From contig CBDBKL010000004.1 in assembly GCA_965206675.1 (NCBI GenBank), positions 1-24,640 of the forward strand: a DNA stretch of 24,640 nucleotides. The letters are read 5' to 3'. Numbering within the stretch: position 1 is the first letter of the stretch; each line of letters starts with the position of its first letter. The DNA comes from CBDBKL01 sp965206675. Lineage in GTDB: Bacteria > Bdellovibrionota > Bdellovibrionia > Bdellovibrionales > JAKFYE01. Position numbers and translations under genes: made by a program. Shown piece after piece: positions 8,139 through 16,114 of this stretch. The notes under the pieces were generated by a model. The model was not told the origin of the DNA, searched no databases, and saw only the letters and a program-made list of their open reading frames with translations.

Positions 8139-9353
8139 ATGTTAGAAATTCAAACCAATTTATTAAAATTAAACCCTCAAACTTTAAAAAAAGCTCAAAA
8201 GGCATTAGACAACTTATTAAAGCGCACTGATGTTGGATTCATTAAACTTCCCCAAGAAACTGAGTTATGGGAAAGCTCTTTACTGCGTGCTAAAGAACTT
8301 CAAGCTACAAATACAACTCTTGGCATTGTTGGCATTGGGGGTAGCTCTTTAGGCAATAAGGTCATTTCCCATTTGTTTGGAAACTCTCATCTTCTTTTCT
8401 TTGAAAATGTAGACCCTATTCAATTTGATCAGGAATGGAAATCTATTAAAGATTTAAATAAAACACATTGGCTTATCATTTCTAAAAGTGGCCGAACCAT
8501 AGAAACTCTTAGTTTATCTGAAGTCATTTTAAAAAAATTACAAAACAATGACATTGACCTTTCAAAGGTTTCAACTGTTATTACAGAAAGACAAGATAAT
8601 CCTCTATCTCAATGGGCTCGTAAAAACAATGTGCCTCAACTTGACATTCCATTAGATGTAGGGGGGCGATTTAGTATTCTAACACCTGTTGGACTACTTC
8701 CTTTAGGCTTTTTGAATACAAATTTAGAACATATTAAAATTGGAGCTATAGCTGCTTTAGAAGATAAGGATAAAGTTTCGAAATTTATAGCCTATGCTTT
8801 AGACAGTTTTGATCGAAAAGAAAGTATAACTGTATTTTGGTCTTATTCTAATAGTTTAAGATTTTTTGGAGACTGGATACAGCAGCTCTGGGCAGAATCT
8901 CTTGGAAAAAAGGTAGATCGCAATGAAAAACCAGCTCCTTTTGTTAGCTCGCCCCTGCCCCTTATTGGAGTGAACGATCAACACTCTGTCCAACAACAAA
9001 TTATTCAAGGCCCCAAGAATAAGCTTGTCGTCTTCCTTCGGGTACAAAGTATTGAAAATTATGGAGAAAAAATAAATGAAACTGTTTTTGGAGCACATCC
9101 TGAAATGGTTGGTAAGAATCTAGGGCAGCTTTTAGGTGTAGAGGCAGAGGCCACATCTCAAGCTCTTAATAAGAACAGTGTCTCGAATTTAACCATCACT
9201 CTCTCAGATCTAGACGAATGGCATTTAGGATATTCCTTTATGTTTTTTCAATTAGCTATCGCTGGTATTGCAGAGGCTTTAAATATTAATGCTTTTGATC
9301 AGCCAGGGGTTGATTTAGGCAAACAATTAACCAAGAAACTATTGAACCATTAG
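8139..9353 (+). CDS. pgi: Glucose-6-phosphate isomerase (short form)
   Basis: It interconverts glucose-6-phosphate and fructose-6-phosphate in the cytoplasm. Family motifs are intact: GIGGSSLG (66-72) and ISKSGRTIET (114-123) of the sugar-isomerase fold, DVGGRFS (173-179), QLWAESLGK with the catalytic Glu253, DQHS with His282, and the C-terminal QPGVDLGK with Lys395. At 404 residues it belongs to the short bacterial class rather than the roughly 550-residue E. coli type. AAGGGAG lies 8-9 nt before the ATG. The next gene starts 24 bp after its stop, and the last codons of pgi contain that gene's apparent -35 box. Confidence 0.93.
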   Translation: MLEIQTNLLKLNPQTLKKAQKALDNLLKRTDVGFIKLPQETELWESSLLRAKELQATNTTLGIVGIGGSSLGNKVISHLFGNSHLLFFENVDPIQFDQEWKSIKDLNKTHWLIISKSGRTIETLSLSEVILKKLQNNDIDLSKVSTVITERQDNPLSQWARKNNVPQLDIPLDVGGRFSILTPVGLLPLGFLNTNLEHIKIGAIAALEDKDKVSKFIAYALDSFDRKESITVFWSYSNSLRFFGDWIQQLWAESLGKKVDRNEKPAPFVSSPLPLIGVNDQHSVQQQIIQGPKNKLVVFLRVQSIENYGEKINETVFGAHPEMVGKNLGQLLGVEAEATSQALNKNSVSNLTITLSDLDEWHLGYSFMFFQLAIAGIAEALNINAFDQPGVDLGKQLTKKLLNH

Positions 9354-9370
9354 AAAACCGTTCCTATAAT
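9342..9370 (+). promoter_or_regulatory. Sigma70-like promoter for the FHA-GGDEF gene, probably leaderless
   Basis: TTGAAC (9342-9347) and TATAAT (9365-9370) are separated by exactly 17 nt. Seven nt then separate the -10 box from the ATG at 9378, so transcription should begin at or next to the start codon. This fits the lack of a Shine-Dalgarno sequence before that gene. The -35 box lies inside the last codons of pgi. Confidence 0.6.
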
Positions 9371-9377
9371 AAGTAAG

Positions 9378-10316
9378 ATGACTAATGCTAATAAAAAACT
9401 AAAAATCTTTGAAGATAAGACCTCCGTTGTTTCAAGCCACACACTAAAAATGCGGCTAACGGAAGCTGTTAATACTCCTCCTGCCCTTGTCCTTCTTATG
9501 GGCCCTGCGCATATGGTTGGTAAACAATGGTTACTCACTAAATCAAGTACCATTATTGGAAGAATCATAGAATCTAACATTTTTATAGAAGATCGCAGCT
9601 TAAGTAAGAGACATGCAAGTCTACTCAAAACAGAGAATGGCGTAGCGATCTTGGATCATAAATCGACAAATGGTACGGAATTAAATGGCAAACTGATTGA
9701 TCCCAATACGGCTGTCGTTCTTAAAAATAACGATCACATTAAATGTGGAAACCTTATCTTTAAGTATCTTGATAAAGGTAATATTGAATCTGTTACCAAT
9801 AAGGAAACGTATGACCGTACACAAATGGACCCTTTAACACTAATATACAACAAAGGTGCTTTATTAAATGCGGGCAAGGAAGTTTTCAATCGTGCAAAAC
9901 TCACAGAGACAGAATTAACTTGCATTGTTTTTGACTTAGATAATTTCAAAACAGTAAACGACACCTATGGACATCCTGTGGGTGATTTTGTTTTAAAAGA
10001 GTTGGCAAATGTCATTCATAATACATTAATTCGACCGGGTGATTTTTTTGCGCGATTTGGTGGAGAGGAGTTTTGTATTATACTTGTTGGAACCCCTTTA
10101 AATCAGAGTGTGGAAATTGCTGAGCGCATCCGGTCAACAATTGCGAATCACAAATTTGAACACAATGAGTCGCTAACTTTAAATATCACTCTTAGTCTTG
10201 GAGTTGCATCTCTATCAAAAGACATTCATTCCTGGGATGAGCTATTTAAAAAAGCAGATGAAGCATCATATGTTTCTAAAAAGTCTGGAAAAAACAAAGT
10301 CTCATCCATCAAATAG
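9378..10316 (+). CDS. Diguanylate cyclase with N-terminal FHA domain
   Basis: The 312-residue cytoplasmic protein has an FHA domain at about 40-128 (GR61, SLSKRHA at 74-80, STNGT at 96-100), which in this family binds phosphothreonine peptides. A GGDEF domain follows at about 150-312. The active-site motif is GGEEF (228-232), the metal ligand is in FDLDNFK (Asp186), and an inhibitory-site RxxD motif (R219-P-G-D222) lies five residues before GGEEF. It should therefore make cyclic di-GMP, be product-inhibited, and be steered by a phosphorylated partner. The same order of domains is known from Bdellovibrio DgcB. No membrane segment is seen. It follows pgi by 24 bp but has its own promoter. Confidence 0.9.
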   Translation: MTNANKKLKIFEDKTSVVSSHTLKMRLTEAVNTPPALVLLMGPAHMVGKQWLLTKSSTIIGRIIESNIFIEDRSLSKRHASLLKTENGVAILDHKSTNGTELNGKLIDPNTAVVLKNNDHIKCGNLIFKYLDKGNIESVTNKETYDRTQMDPLTLIYNKGALLNAGKEVFNRAKLTETELTCIVFDLDNFKTVNDTYGHPVGDFVLKELANVIHNTLIRPGDFFARFGGEEFCIILVGTPLNQSVEIAERIRSTIANHKFEHNESLTLNITLSLGVASLSKDIHSWDELFKKADEASYVSKKSGKNKVSSIK

Positions 10317-10452
10317 CTTATATATAACTAAATCTACAACCCACCTGAATATCTGAGATTTTCAATTCATTTTTGAAGTTTGTTTGATTTTTTCTCTAAG
10401 TGCAGGGCGTATCGTGATAGAGGACACATTTATATTTTTAAGACATTTCAGA

Positions 10453-10578
10453 GGGAATTTTTCTCAGGAGGGTTCAAAACGAGTTTTCTGAGGCGCAGGG
10501 CGTATCTCCCGAAGGGAGAGACGAGCTGCGAACCCTCAGAACTGTCTGAGCTTTTGAACTCTCCTGAGAAAAATTCCC
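10453..10578 (+). repeat. Family 2 structured repeat (long hairpin)
   Basis: GGGAATTTTTCTCAGGAG (10453-10470) is the exact reverse complement of 10561-10578. Pairing extends through GGTTCAAAA with one G-T wobble, giving a stem of about 27 bp. Nested inside are TTCTGAGG/CCTCAGAA, CGCAG/CTGCG and TCTCCC-GAA-GGGAGA. A second copy lies inverted at 23506-23629. The motif GCAGGGCGTATC occurs in the hairpin (about 10495) and again upstream of it (10402). The stretch 10317-10380 shows nothing I can name. Confidence 0.85.
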
Positions 10579-10607
10579 AATCAAACATAAAAAAATTGTC
10601 TTAAAGC

Positions 10608-10646
10608 TAGATACAACCGAAGCGACTAACACCTTTTCGACAGTCC
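10608..10646 (+). repeat. Family 1 repeat remnant joined to family 2
   Basis: TAGATACAACCGAAGCGACT is followed by AACACCTTTTCGACAGTCC, a short form of the family 1 right terminus. It ends 5 nt before the stop of the PfkB kinase gene on the other strand. The same arrangement is seen, inverted, at 23415-23471. Confidence 0.7.
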
Positions 10647-10650
10647 GTAT

Positions 10651-11556
10651 TTATATGGTAACAATGTTTCTATATTCTGACTTCCTCAAACCAATATCCT
10701 CATCAGCAATGGAGCATAATTTTTTTAACCCAAAATCTTCAATTGTATAACTAGCTAAAACAGTACCTTCAATACACCCTTCCTTTAGAGCATCAAAGGT
10801 AACACTCCCCTCTCTTTTCGCAAGACACCCAACTAATCCACCGGCAAATGTATCTCCTGCTCCTGTTGGATCAACAACAGATGCTACGGGAAAAGAAGGG
10901 AGAATAAAAAACTTTCCTTCTGAATAAAGCAGAAAACCATATGATCCCCGTTTAATAACGACAGCAGAAACACTCATATCAATTAATTCTTTCACAGCCT
11001 CCACTCCATTAGATCGACCTGTTAACTGTAGCGATTCTTCTTCATTAATAATTAAGACATCAACTTTTTTAATAACTTCCAGAAGTGATGTTCTTTTAGA
11101 TTGAATCCAAAAGTCCATAGTGTCTAATGCAATAATCTTAGGATTTTCAACCTGTTCTAAAACCTTAAGTTGTAAATCGGGATCTATATTGGCTAAAAAC
11201 ACAACATCTGCTTTTTTAGAACTTTCATCAAGCATGGGATCAAATTTTGAAAAAACAGCTATTTCGGTATTTAAAGTTATAGCCCTATTCATATCCTCTT
11301 TATACATACCCTCCCAATGGAAGGTCTTTCCATTAGCTCTTTGAATGCCGGAAACATTAATATTTCTATCACTTAAAAGAGCAAGATCTTCATCACTATA
11401 ATCTTCACCCACGATGCCAATAACGCTAACAGGACAATAGCGTGAAGCTGTCACTGAAAAATAATTAGCTGAGCCCCCAAGAGTTTTATGAACTTTACCT
11501 TTGAGTGTAGATATTGTGTCATAAGCCAAACTACCAACAACTAACACATGTGACAT
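10651..11556 (-). CDS. PfkB-family sugar or nucleoside kinase
   Basis: This 301-residue protein is a ribokinase/PfkB-fold kinase that transfers phosphate from ATP to a hydroxyl of a sugar or nucleoside. The glycine-rich substrate-side motif TLGGSANYFS lies at 25-34. The ATP-side signature DPTGAGDTFAGG (229-240) contains the catalytic base Asp235 and the GAGD anion hole. The substrate cannot be fixed from sequence; adenosine or ribose-like substrates are possible. A strong GGGGGAGG ribosome site lies 9 nt before the ATG. It is last in a minus-strand set after hldA and rlmN, 50 bp beyond rlmN. Confidence 0.85.
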   Translation of the reverse strand: MSHVLVVGSLAYDTISTLKGKVHKTLGGSANYFSVTASRYCPVSVIGIVGEDYSDEDLALLSDRNINVSGIQRANGKTFHWEGMYKEDMNRAITLNTEIAVFSKFDPMLDESSKKADVVFLANIDPDLQLKVLEQVENPKIIALDTMDFWIQSKRTSLLEVIKKVDVLIINEEESLQLTGRSNGVEAVKELIDMSVSAVVIKRGSYGFLLYSEGKFFILPSFPVASVVDPTGAGDTFAGGLVGCLAKREGSVTFDALKEGCIEGTVLASYTIEDFGLKKLCSIADEDIGLRKSEYRNIVTI

Positions 11557-11606
11557 CGTCTATTTCCTCCCCCATTTTCATTTCTTCTTCCTTATTCCAA
11601 TTATCT

Positions 11607-12656
11607 TTAATTAAAAGCAAATGAAAGTGTCTTTGGGTGACCTTCAAATTTGGATCTCAACTGACCACAAGCTGCATAAATATCTCTACCCATAGTTCGC
11701 CGAAGTAATACATGTACTCCTAATCTTTGAAGCTCTAAATGAAAAGCTCGCACTGTATCATCAGAGGGGCGAGAAAAACCTGATTGAGGGTATTCATTAA
11801 AAGGAATAATATTAACTTTACAGGGAATATCTTTTGTTATCTTCTTAATCCGTCGTGCATCTTCCAAACTATCTGTTACCCCTTTTAAAAGGACGTACTC
11901 AAAGGTCACTTTATCCCGTGTTTTTTCTGCATATTCTCTGCAAGCTTTTAAAAGTTGTTCCAATGGCCACTTTTTATTAATGGGCATAAGAAAATCCCTA
12001 ACCTTATCTGTTGTACCATTCAAACTCACAGCCAGTCGTGTGCCACTTTCAATCACACGATGAAACTGATCCAATATTCCAGAAGTAGAAATTGTTATTT
12101 TCTTTCTAGAAAAATTCAATCCCCACGGAGAATTAAAAATCTGCACGGCTCGAAAAACATTCTCTGCATTATCCAGAGGCTCTCCCATACCCATAAAAAC
12201 AATATTTGTAATCCTCTGTTCAGAATTCTCTGAAGCTAAAACAAATTGTGCAACTATTTCTCCTGCTGTTAAACGGCGTTTCATTTTCTGTGTTCCTGTA
12301 AAACAAAACTTACAGGCCATATTACAACCCACTTCAGAGGAAAGACAAAGTGTTAATCTCCCTGGGGAGGGGATAAGAACGGATTCAACAGTGTCCTTTC
12401 CCATAGCGAATAAGAATTTTTGTGTCCCGTCACGGCTCACACGATTTTCAAGAATTTTGGGAAGATCAAAATGCAGCCATTCCCCAACCTGAGATCTAAA
12501 AAGTTTAGAAAGATTTGTCATTTGGGAAAAATGACTGACACCCTTTTGGTATCGCCATTGGTAAAGCTGTTGTGCACGATAGGACTCTTTTCCCAAGCCC
12601 TTCAGGTACACACTCAATTCAGGTAAAGTAAAATCAAAAAAACTACGAGGTGTCAT
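11607..12656 (-). CDS. rlmN: Dual-specificity 23S rRNA/tRNA adenine-C2 methyltransferase RlmN
   Basis: RlmN is a radical-SAM enzyme that methylates C2 of A2503 in 23S rRNA and A37 in some tRNAs. The iron-sulfur cluster motif is C111-NMA-C115-KF-C118. The conserved IPSPGRLTLCLSSEVGC context, GEPLDN, and the C-terminal AACGQL with Cys330 (which carries the methyl intermediate) are all present. Its length of 349 residues is normal. The start codon has no ribosome site; instead it is caught in a small hairpin at 12655-12673. It lies 83 bp downstream of hldA in the same direction. Confidence 0.95.
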   Translation of the reverse strand: MTPRSFFDFTLPELSVYLKGLGKESYRAQQLYQWRYQKGVSHFSQMTNLSKLFRSQVGEWLHFDLPKILENRVSRDGTQKFLFAMGKDTVESVLIPSPGRLTLCLSSEVGCNMACKFCFTGTQKMKRRLTAGEIVAQFVLASENSEQRITNIVFMGMGEPLDNAENVFRAVQIFNSPWGLNFSRKKITISTSGILDQFHRVIESGTRLAVSLNGTTDKVRDFLMPINKKWPLEQLLKACREYAEKTRDKVTFEYVLLKGVTDSLEDARRIKKITKDIPCKVNIIPFNEYPQSGFSRPSDDTVRAFHLELQRLGVHVLLRRTMGRDIYAACGQLRSKFEGHPKTLSFAFN

Positions 12657-12673
12657 AAGGTTTTACACCTTAT
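12655..12673 (-). promoter_or_regulatory. Hairpin covering the rlmN start codon
   Basis: ATAAGGT and ACCTTAT pair perfectly around a 5-nt loop, and two bases of the ATG lie in the stem. No Shine-Dalgarno sequence precedes the gene. It could limit translation initiation, but a 7-bp AT-rich stem is weak. Confidence 0.35.
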
Positions 12674-12739
12674 CTGGTCTATTTCTAACTGTCTAGATCT
12701 TCATACCAACATCTACTTTTCTATAAAATTTCTCTAACT

Positions 12740-13729
12740 TTACAGATCTATTTGTTTTTCAATGGAAGTCTGTAATTCTGCAAAATGACAGGGAACACAC
12801 CCCACCCTTTCAACGACAATACCCGCTGCAAAATTAGCCAAAACACATGACATTTTCATATCTAAACCAGCTGCTAACCCCAGAGAGAGAGCCGCTACGA
12901 CAGTATCTCCAGCTCCTGTTACATCAAAAACCTGCCTTGCTACAGTAGGAATATGAGTAGCTGTTCCAGAGCTATAAAGGCTCATTCCCTCTTTTCCTCT
13001 TGTCATTATAATTTCAGAGCCCAATTTTGATTGTAAAATCTCCATAATCTCAGTCGGAGAAAAATCTGCTGTCTCTCCCCCACCCAATACAATGGCTTCA
13101 TCTTTGTTTGGAGTGATCACATCAGCATTCCTATAAAACCTCAGGGGTGTCATGCGGTGGGGATCAACCAACACTCGACAATCATTTTTCTTCGCCTCTT
13201 GAATTAAAGTTTGGATAAGATTTTCACTCAGAACACCTTTAGCATAATCTTGCAAAACCAACCCATCAGCTGATTTCAGAAGAGGCACCGCCTGATCTAT
13301 AACTTTTTTTTCAATACTTTCTGATAAAAATCGACGCTTTTCAAAATCCACACGCACAACATGGTGCTGACCAGACATAACTCTCAACTTACGTGTTGTT
13401 GGACGTGACGTATCAACTACAAGATTTGTCGTATTGATATCAATGCCATTCAGGTGTTCTTTTAGTGCTTTTCCAGCAAAATCATCCCCAACAACAGACA
13501 CTAAATCAACTTGCCCTCGGAGATGTTTGATATTTTGAGCAACATTTGCCGACAGGCCCAAATGAAACTTTTCTTCTCGCACATCCAAAACAGGAACGGG
13601 TGCCTCAGGACTAATACGAGAGATTTCGCCATCGATGTATTCATCTAGTCCGATGTCACCCAGGACAAGAATCCTTTTATTTTGAAACTGGCTTAAAGCC
13701 TTTTGTAATTTATCCGTCAATGTTAACAC
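12740..13729 (-). CDS. hldA: D-glycero-beta-D-manno-heptose-7-phosphate kinase
   Basis: It phosphorylates heptose-7-phosphate at C1 on the route to ADP-heptose for LPS inner core. The family signature ISRISPEAPVPVL lies at 37-49 and the PfkB ATP motif DVTGAGDT at 269-276, with catalytic Asp275. At 329 residues it matches the kinase half of HldE; the adenylyltransferase half (HldC) is absent and must be encoded elsewhere. The glycine motif before ANVAQNI reads LGLSANVA rather than the usual LGGAANVA. The start is GTG with AGAGAG about 6 nt upstream. It is the first gene of the hldA-rlmN-kinase set and is divergent from the glutamate dehydrogenase gene. Confidence 0.92.
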   Translation of the reverse strand: MLTLTDKLQKALSQFQNKRILVLGDIGLDEYIDGEISRISPEAPVPVLDVREEKFHLGLSANVAQNIKHLRGQVDLVSVVGDDFAGKALKEHLNGIDINTTNLVVDTSRPTTRKLRVMSGQHHVVRVDFEKRRFLSESIEKKVIDQAVPLLKSADGLVLQDYAKGVLSENLIQTLIQEAKKNDCRVLVDPHRMTPLRFYRNADVITPNKDEAIVLGGGETADFSPTEIMEILQSKLGSEIIMTRGKEGMSLYSSGTATHIPTVARQVFDVTGAGDTVVAALSLGLAAGLDMKMSCVLANFAAGIVVERVGCVPCHFAELQTSIEKQIDL

Positions 13730-13748
13730 CTATCTCTCTACAGCATAC

Positions 13749-13799
13749 CTGTGAATACTCTGGCCATGCTATCATCATTCTTACAAGTATTTTTCACAG
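13749..13799. promoter_or_regulatory. Interrupted inverted repeat in the hldA-gdh divergent region
   Basis: CTGTGAATACT (13749-13759) faces AGTATTTTTCACAG (13786-13799), matching as an inverted repeat except for a 3-nt length difference in one arm. It lies between two divergent genes, where operators are common. No regulator is identified. Confidence 0.3.
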
Positions 13800-13907
13800 T
13801 GTTACCAAAGATCCTTAACATTTGGCATAAAAATTCTTCAGCCTAGCCCAAAAGTAAAACCAGATGTATAGTTGATGTGTACAACAACAAATCTGGGGGG
13901 ACGACTT

Positions 13908-15167
13908 ATGGACAATCTCACACAGGGCTCTCTGTACAGAAATACTATAAAAAACTTAAATCAAATTGCAGAACGAGTGGGCTTGGATGGAAATATCCAT
14001 AATCGCCTTCTCTACCCTAAAAGAGCTTTGATAGTGAGTATCCCTGTCCGTATGGATGACCACTCTGTAAAAGTGTTCTCTGGATACCGTGTGCAACACA
14101 ATCAAACACTGGGTCCCTTTAAGGGGGGGTTTCGTTTTCATGAATCTGTCAACTTAAGCGAAGTAGCTGCTCTGGCCATGCTTATGACTTTTAAAAACTC
14201 ACTTATGAATTTACCTCTTGGGGGAGCAAAAGGTGGCGTTCAAGTAGACCCCACTCAACTCTCTCAATCTGAAAAACAAAGGCTGACAAGAAGATATGCC
14301 TCAGAGATCTCAGGTGTTGTTGGGCCTGATAAAGATATTCCAGCTCCTGATGTGGGAACAGATGCACAAACCATGGCTTGGTTTATGGATACAATTTCAC
14401 AGGAGTCGGGCTACGCTGTCCCCGAAGTTGTCACAGGAAAACCCATAAATATAGGTGGATCACGGGGGCGTTTGGGAGCTACAGGGATGGGATGTATTTT
14501 CTGTATGAAGTCGGCTCTTAAAAAAATGAAGTTAGAAACAGACAAAAAATTAAAAGTGACTATTCAAGGGTTTGGTAATGTGGGGTCTCATGCTGCAAAA
14601 TATGCCCATGATTTAGGCGTTACAGTGGTTGCCGTCAGTGATGTTCATGGCGGCATTTACAATGAGAAGGGCCTTGATATTCCTAATCTTATTGATCACT
14701 ACCATATTGAAAAAAAGCTCAAAGGATATCCCAATACAGCAGCTATTACAAATGAAGAACTCTTGGCATTGGATACGGATGTACTGATACCTGCGGCTCT
14801 TGATGGAGTCATTCATTCAGAAAATGTTAACAATATTAAAGCAAAATTAATTATTGAAGGTGCCAATGGCCCTGTGACTTCAAACGCTGCTAAGATTCTC
14901 CATGATAAAGGGCATGTTGTCATACCCGATATTTTAGCAAACGCCGGAGGTGTTGTGGTTTCCTACTTCGAATGGGTACAGGGCATTGCCTCTTATTTTT
15001 GGAGTGAAGAAGAAGTTAACAGAAGATTACGCATTATTATGAATACAGCGTTTGATGATGTTTGGAAATTCGCATCAGAGTACAATATGAGTTTAAGCAT
15101 GGCCGCACTGGGACTCGCCACAAGACGCCTTGAAGGTGCTATGCTCTTAAGAGGTCTTTATCCTTAA
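13908..15167 (+). CDS. gdhA: Glutamate dehydrogenase (Glu/Leu/Phe/Val dehydrogenase family)
   Basis: It interconverts glutamate and 2-oxoglutarate plus ammonia with NAD or NADP. I chose the ATG at 13908 because a run of six G residues lies 7-8 nt before it; earlier in-frame TTG/ATG codons at 13872 and 13875 lack a ribosome site. From this start the protein is 419 residues, normal for the hexameric class. Substrate and catalytic residues are intact: GPFKGGFRF (Lys72), MTFKNSL (Lys96), PLGGAKGGV (Lys108) and PAPDVGTD (Asp148). The Rossmann motif QGFGNVGS marks the cofactor domain. Its stop overlaps the pyrD start by one base (TAATG), so the two are probably translationally coupled. Cofactor preference is not readable. 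Confidence 0.92.
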   Translation: MDNLTQGSLYRNTIKNLNQIAERVGLDGNIHNRLLYPKRALIVSIPVRMDDHSVKVFSGYRVQHNQTLGPFKGGFRFHESVNLSEVAALAMLMTFKNSLMNLPLGGAKGGVQVDPTQLSQSEKQRLTRRYASEISGVVGPDKDIPAPDVGTDAQTMAWFMDTISQESGYAVPEVVTGKPINIGGSRGRLGATGMGCIFCMKSALKKMKLETDKKLKVTIQGFGNVGSHAAKYAHDLGVTVVAVSDVHGGIYNEKGLDIPNLIDHYHIEKKLKGYPNTAAITNEELLALDTDVLIPAALDGVIHSENVNNIKAKLIIEGANGPVTSNAAKILHDKGHVVIPDILANAGGVVVSYFEWVQGIASYFWSEEEVNRRLRIIMNTAFDDVWKFASEYNMSLSMAALGLATRRLEGAMLLRGLYP

Positions 15168-16114
15168 TGAGTTTTATAAAGTATCCTTGGCTACTCAAAA
15201 AATACTCTCTCACCCCCTATGCCCTCCGTTTTCTTTCTCATTTCAGCTCACTTCAAGCCTATTCATGGCGATCTTTTTCCTGGAAAGGTTTGGATTTTCC
15301 AAACCCATTAGGTTTAGCTGCTGGTGTTGATAAAAATGCTCAAAATATTTTAGACTGGTGGAAATTCGGTGCTGGTTTTTTAGAAATTGGAACAGTCACA
15401 CCACAAAAAACCCACTCTCACCCCTCTCTCTTACACTCTAGTTCCCATTATGCACTTTGGAACTCTTTGGATTTTCCTTCTCTAGGTGTCGAGAAAGTGA
15501 AAAAAAATTTAAAACGCTATGCACGCCCCTACCACACACCTATCTTTCTCAATCTAGGGAAAAACAGGGAAACTCCTTTAGAAAAAGCCTGTGAAGATTA
15601 TAAAATCCTAATCCGACAACTTGTAGATCATGCCGATGCTTTTGTCATAAACATCAATAGTTCCAACACAACAGATCTACATTTTAAAGATTTTTTAGGC
15701 CCGATCTTAGATACTATCAGGGCTCAAGAATATGTACGCCCCACTCTGTTAAAGCTCAGCCCCGACGGTCCTGATGAACTATTCCTTTCTCATATAGAAA
15801 TAAGTAAAGAATTAGGAATTGATGGATGGGTTTTAACAAACACAACAGAGCAACGACCCATTTCCTTTCCCAAACACGGAGGGCTCTCGGGTCAGCCATT
15901 AAAAAAATACTCTGAACACCGGTTAAATCTCACGGTAAATTATTTGGGAAAACAAAGAGAAGATTACCTCATTGTCAGTGTAGGAGGCATTATGTCTCCA
16001 AAGGATGTAGAGGATAGATTAAATAAAGGAGCCAACCTTGTGCAGGTTTATACAGCACTTTTCTTCAATGGCCCCTGGTTTTTCAAAACAGTTGCAAACT
16101 CTCCCTCGAATTAA
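15167..16114 (+). CDS. pyrD: Dihydroorotate dehydrogenase (quinone), class 2
   Basis: It oxidises dihydroorotate to orotate in pyrimidine synthesis, passing electrons to membrane quinone. Class 2 features include an N-terminal amphipathic region (1-40), LGLAAGVDKN (48-57), GTVTPQ, NLGKN, TNTT (224-227), GGLSGQPL (238-245) and GANLVQVYTA. The catalytic Ser is Ser165 in ININSSNT, where the family normally has INISSPNT. The orotate-side NRMGFNN motif is diverged to NSLDFPS, keeping only the first Asn and the Phe. At 315 residues it is somewhat short. Its last codons (TCG AAT TAA) align with the family 1 repeat that follows, so the natural C-terminus may have been replaced. Confidence 0.9.
   Translation: MSFIKYPWLLKKYSLTPYALRFLSHFSSLQAYSWRSFSWKGLDFPNPLGLAAGVDKNAQNILDWWKFGAGFLEIGTVTPQKTHSHPSLLHSSSHYALWNSLDFPSLGVEKVKKNLKRYARPYHTPIFLNLGKNRETPLEKACEDYKILIRQLVDHADAFVININSSNTTDLHFKDFLGPILDTIRAQEYVRPTLLKLSPDGPDELFLSHIEISKELGIDGWVLTNTTEQRPISFPKHGGLSGQPLKKYSEHRLNLTVNYLGKQREDYLIVSVGGIMSPKDVEDRLNKGANLVQVYTALFFNGPWFFKTVANSPSN

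Noticed and set aside
10380..10604. Open frame over the family 2 repeat (and its partner at 23398-23616)
   Set aside because: It is explained by the palindrome; no ribosome site, and the frame outside the repeat core is unrelated between copies.
13872..13907. Earlier TTG or ATG start for glutamate dehydrogenase
   Set aside because: They add 11-12 residues not typical of the family and lack a ribosome site, whereas a G-run precedes the ATG at 13908.
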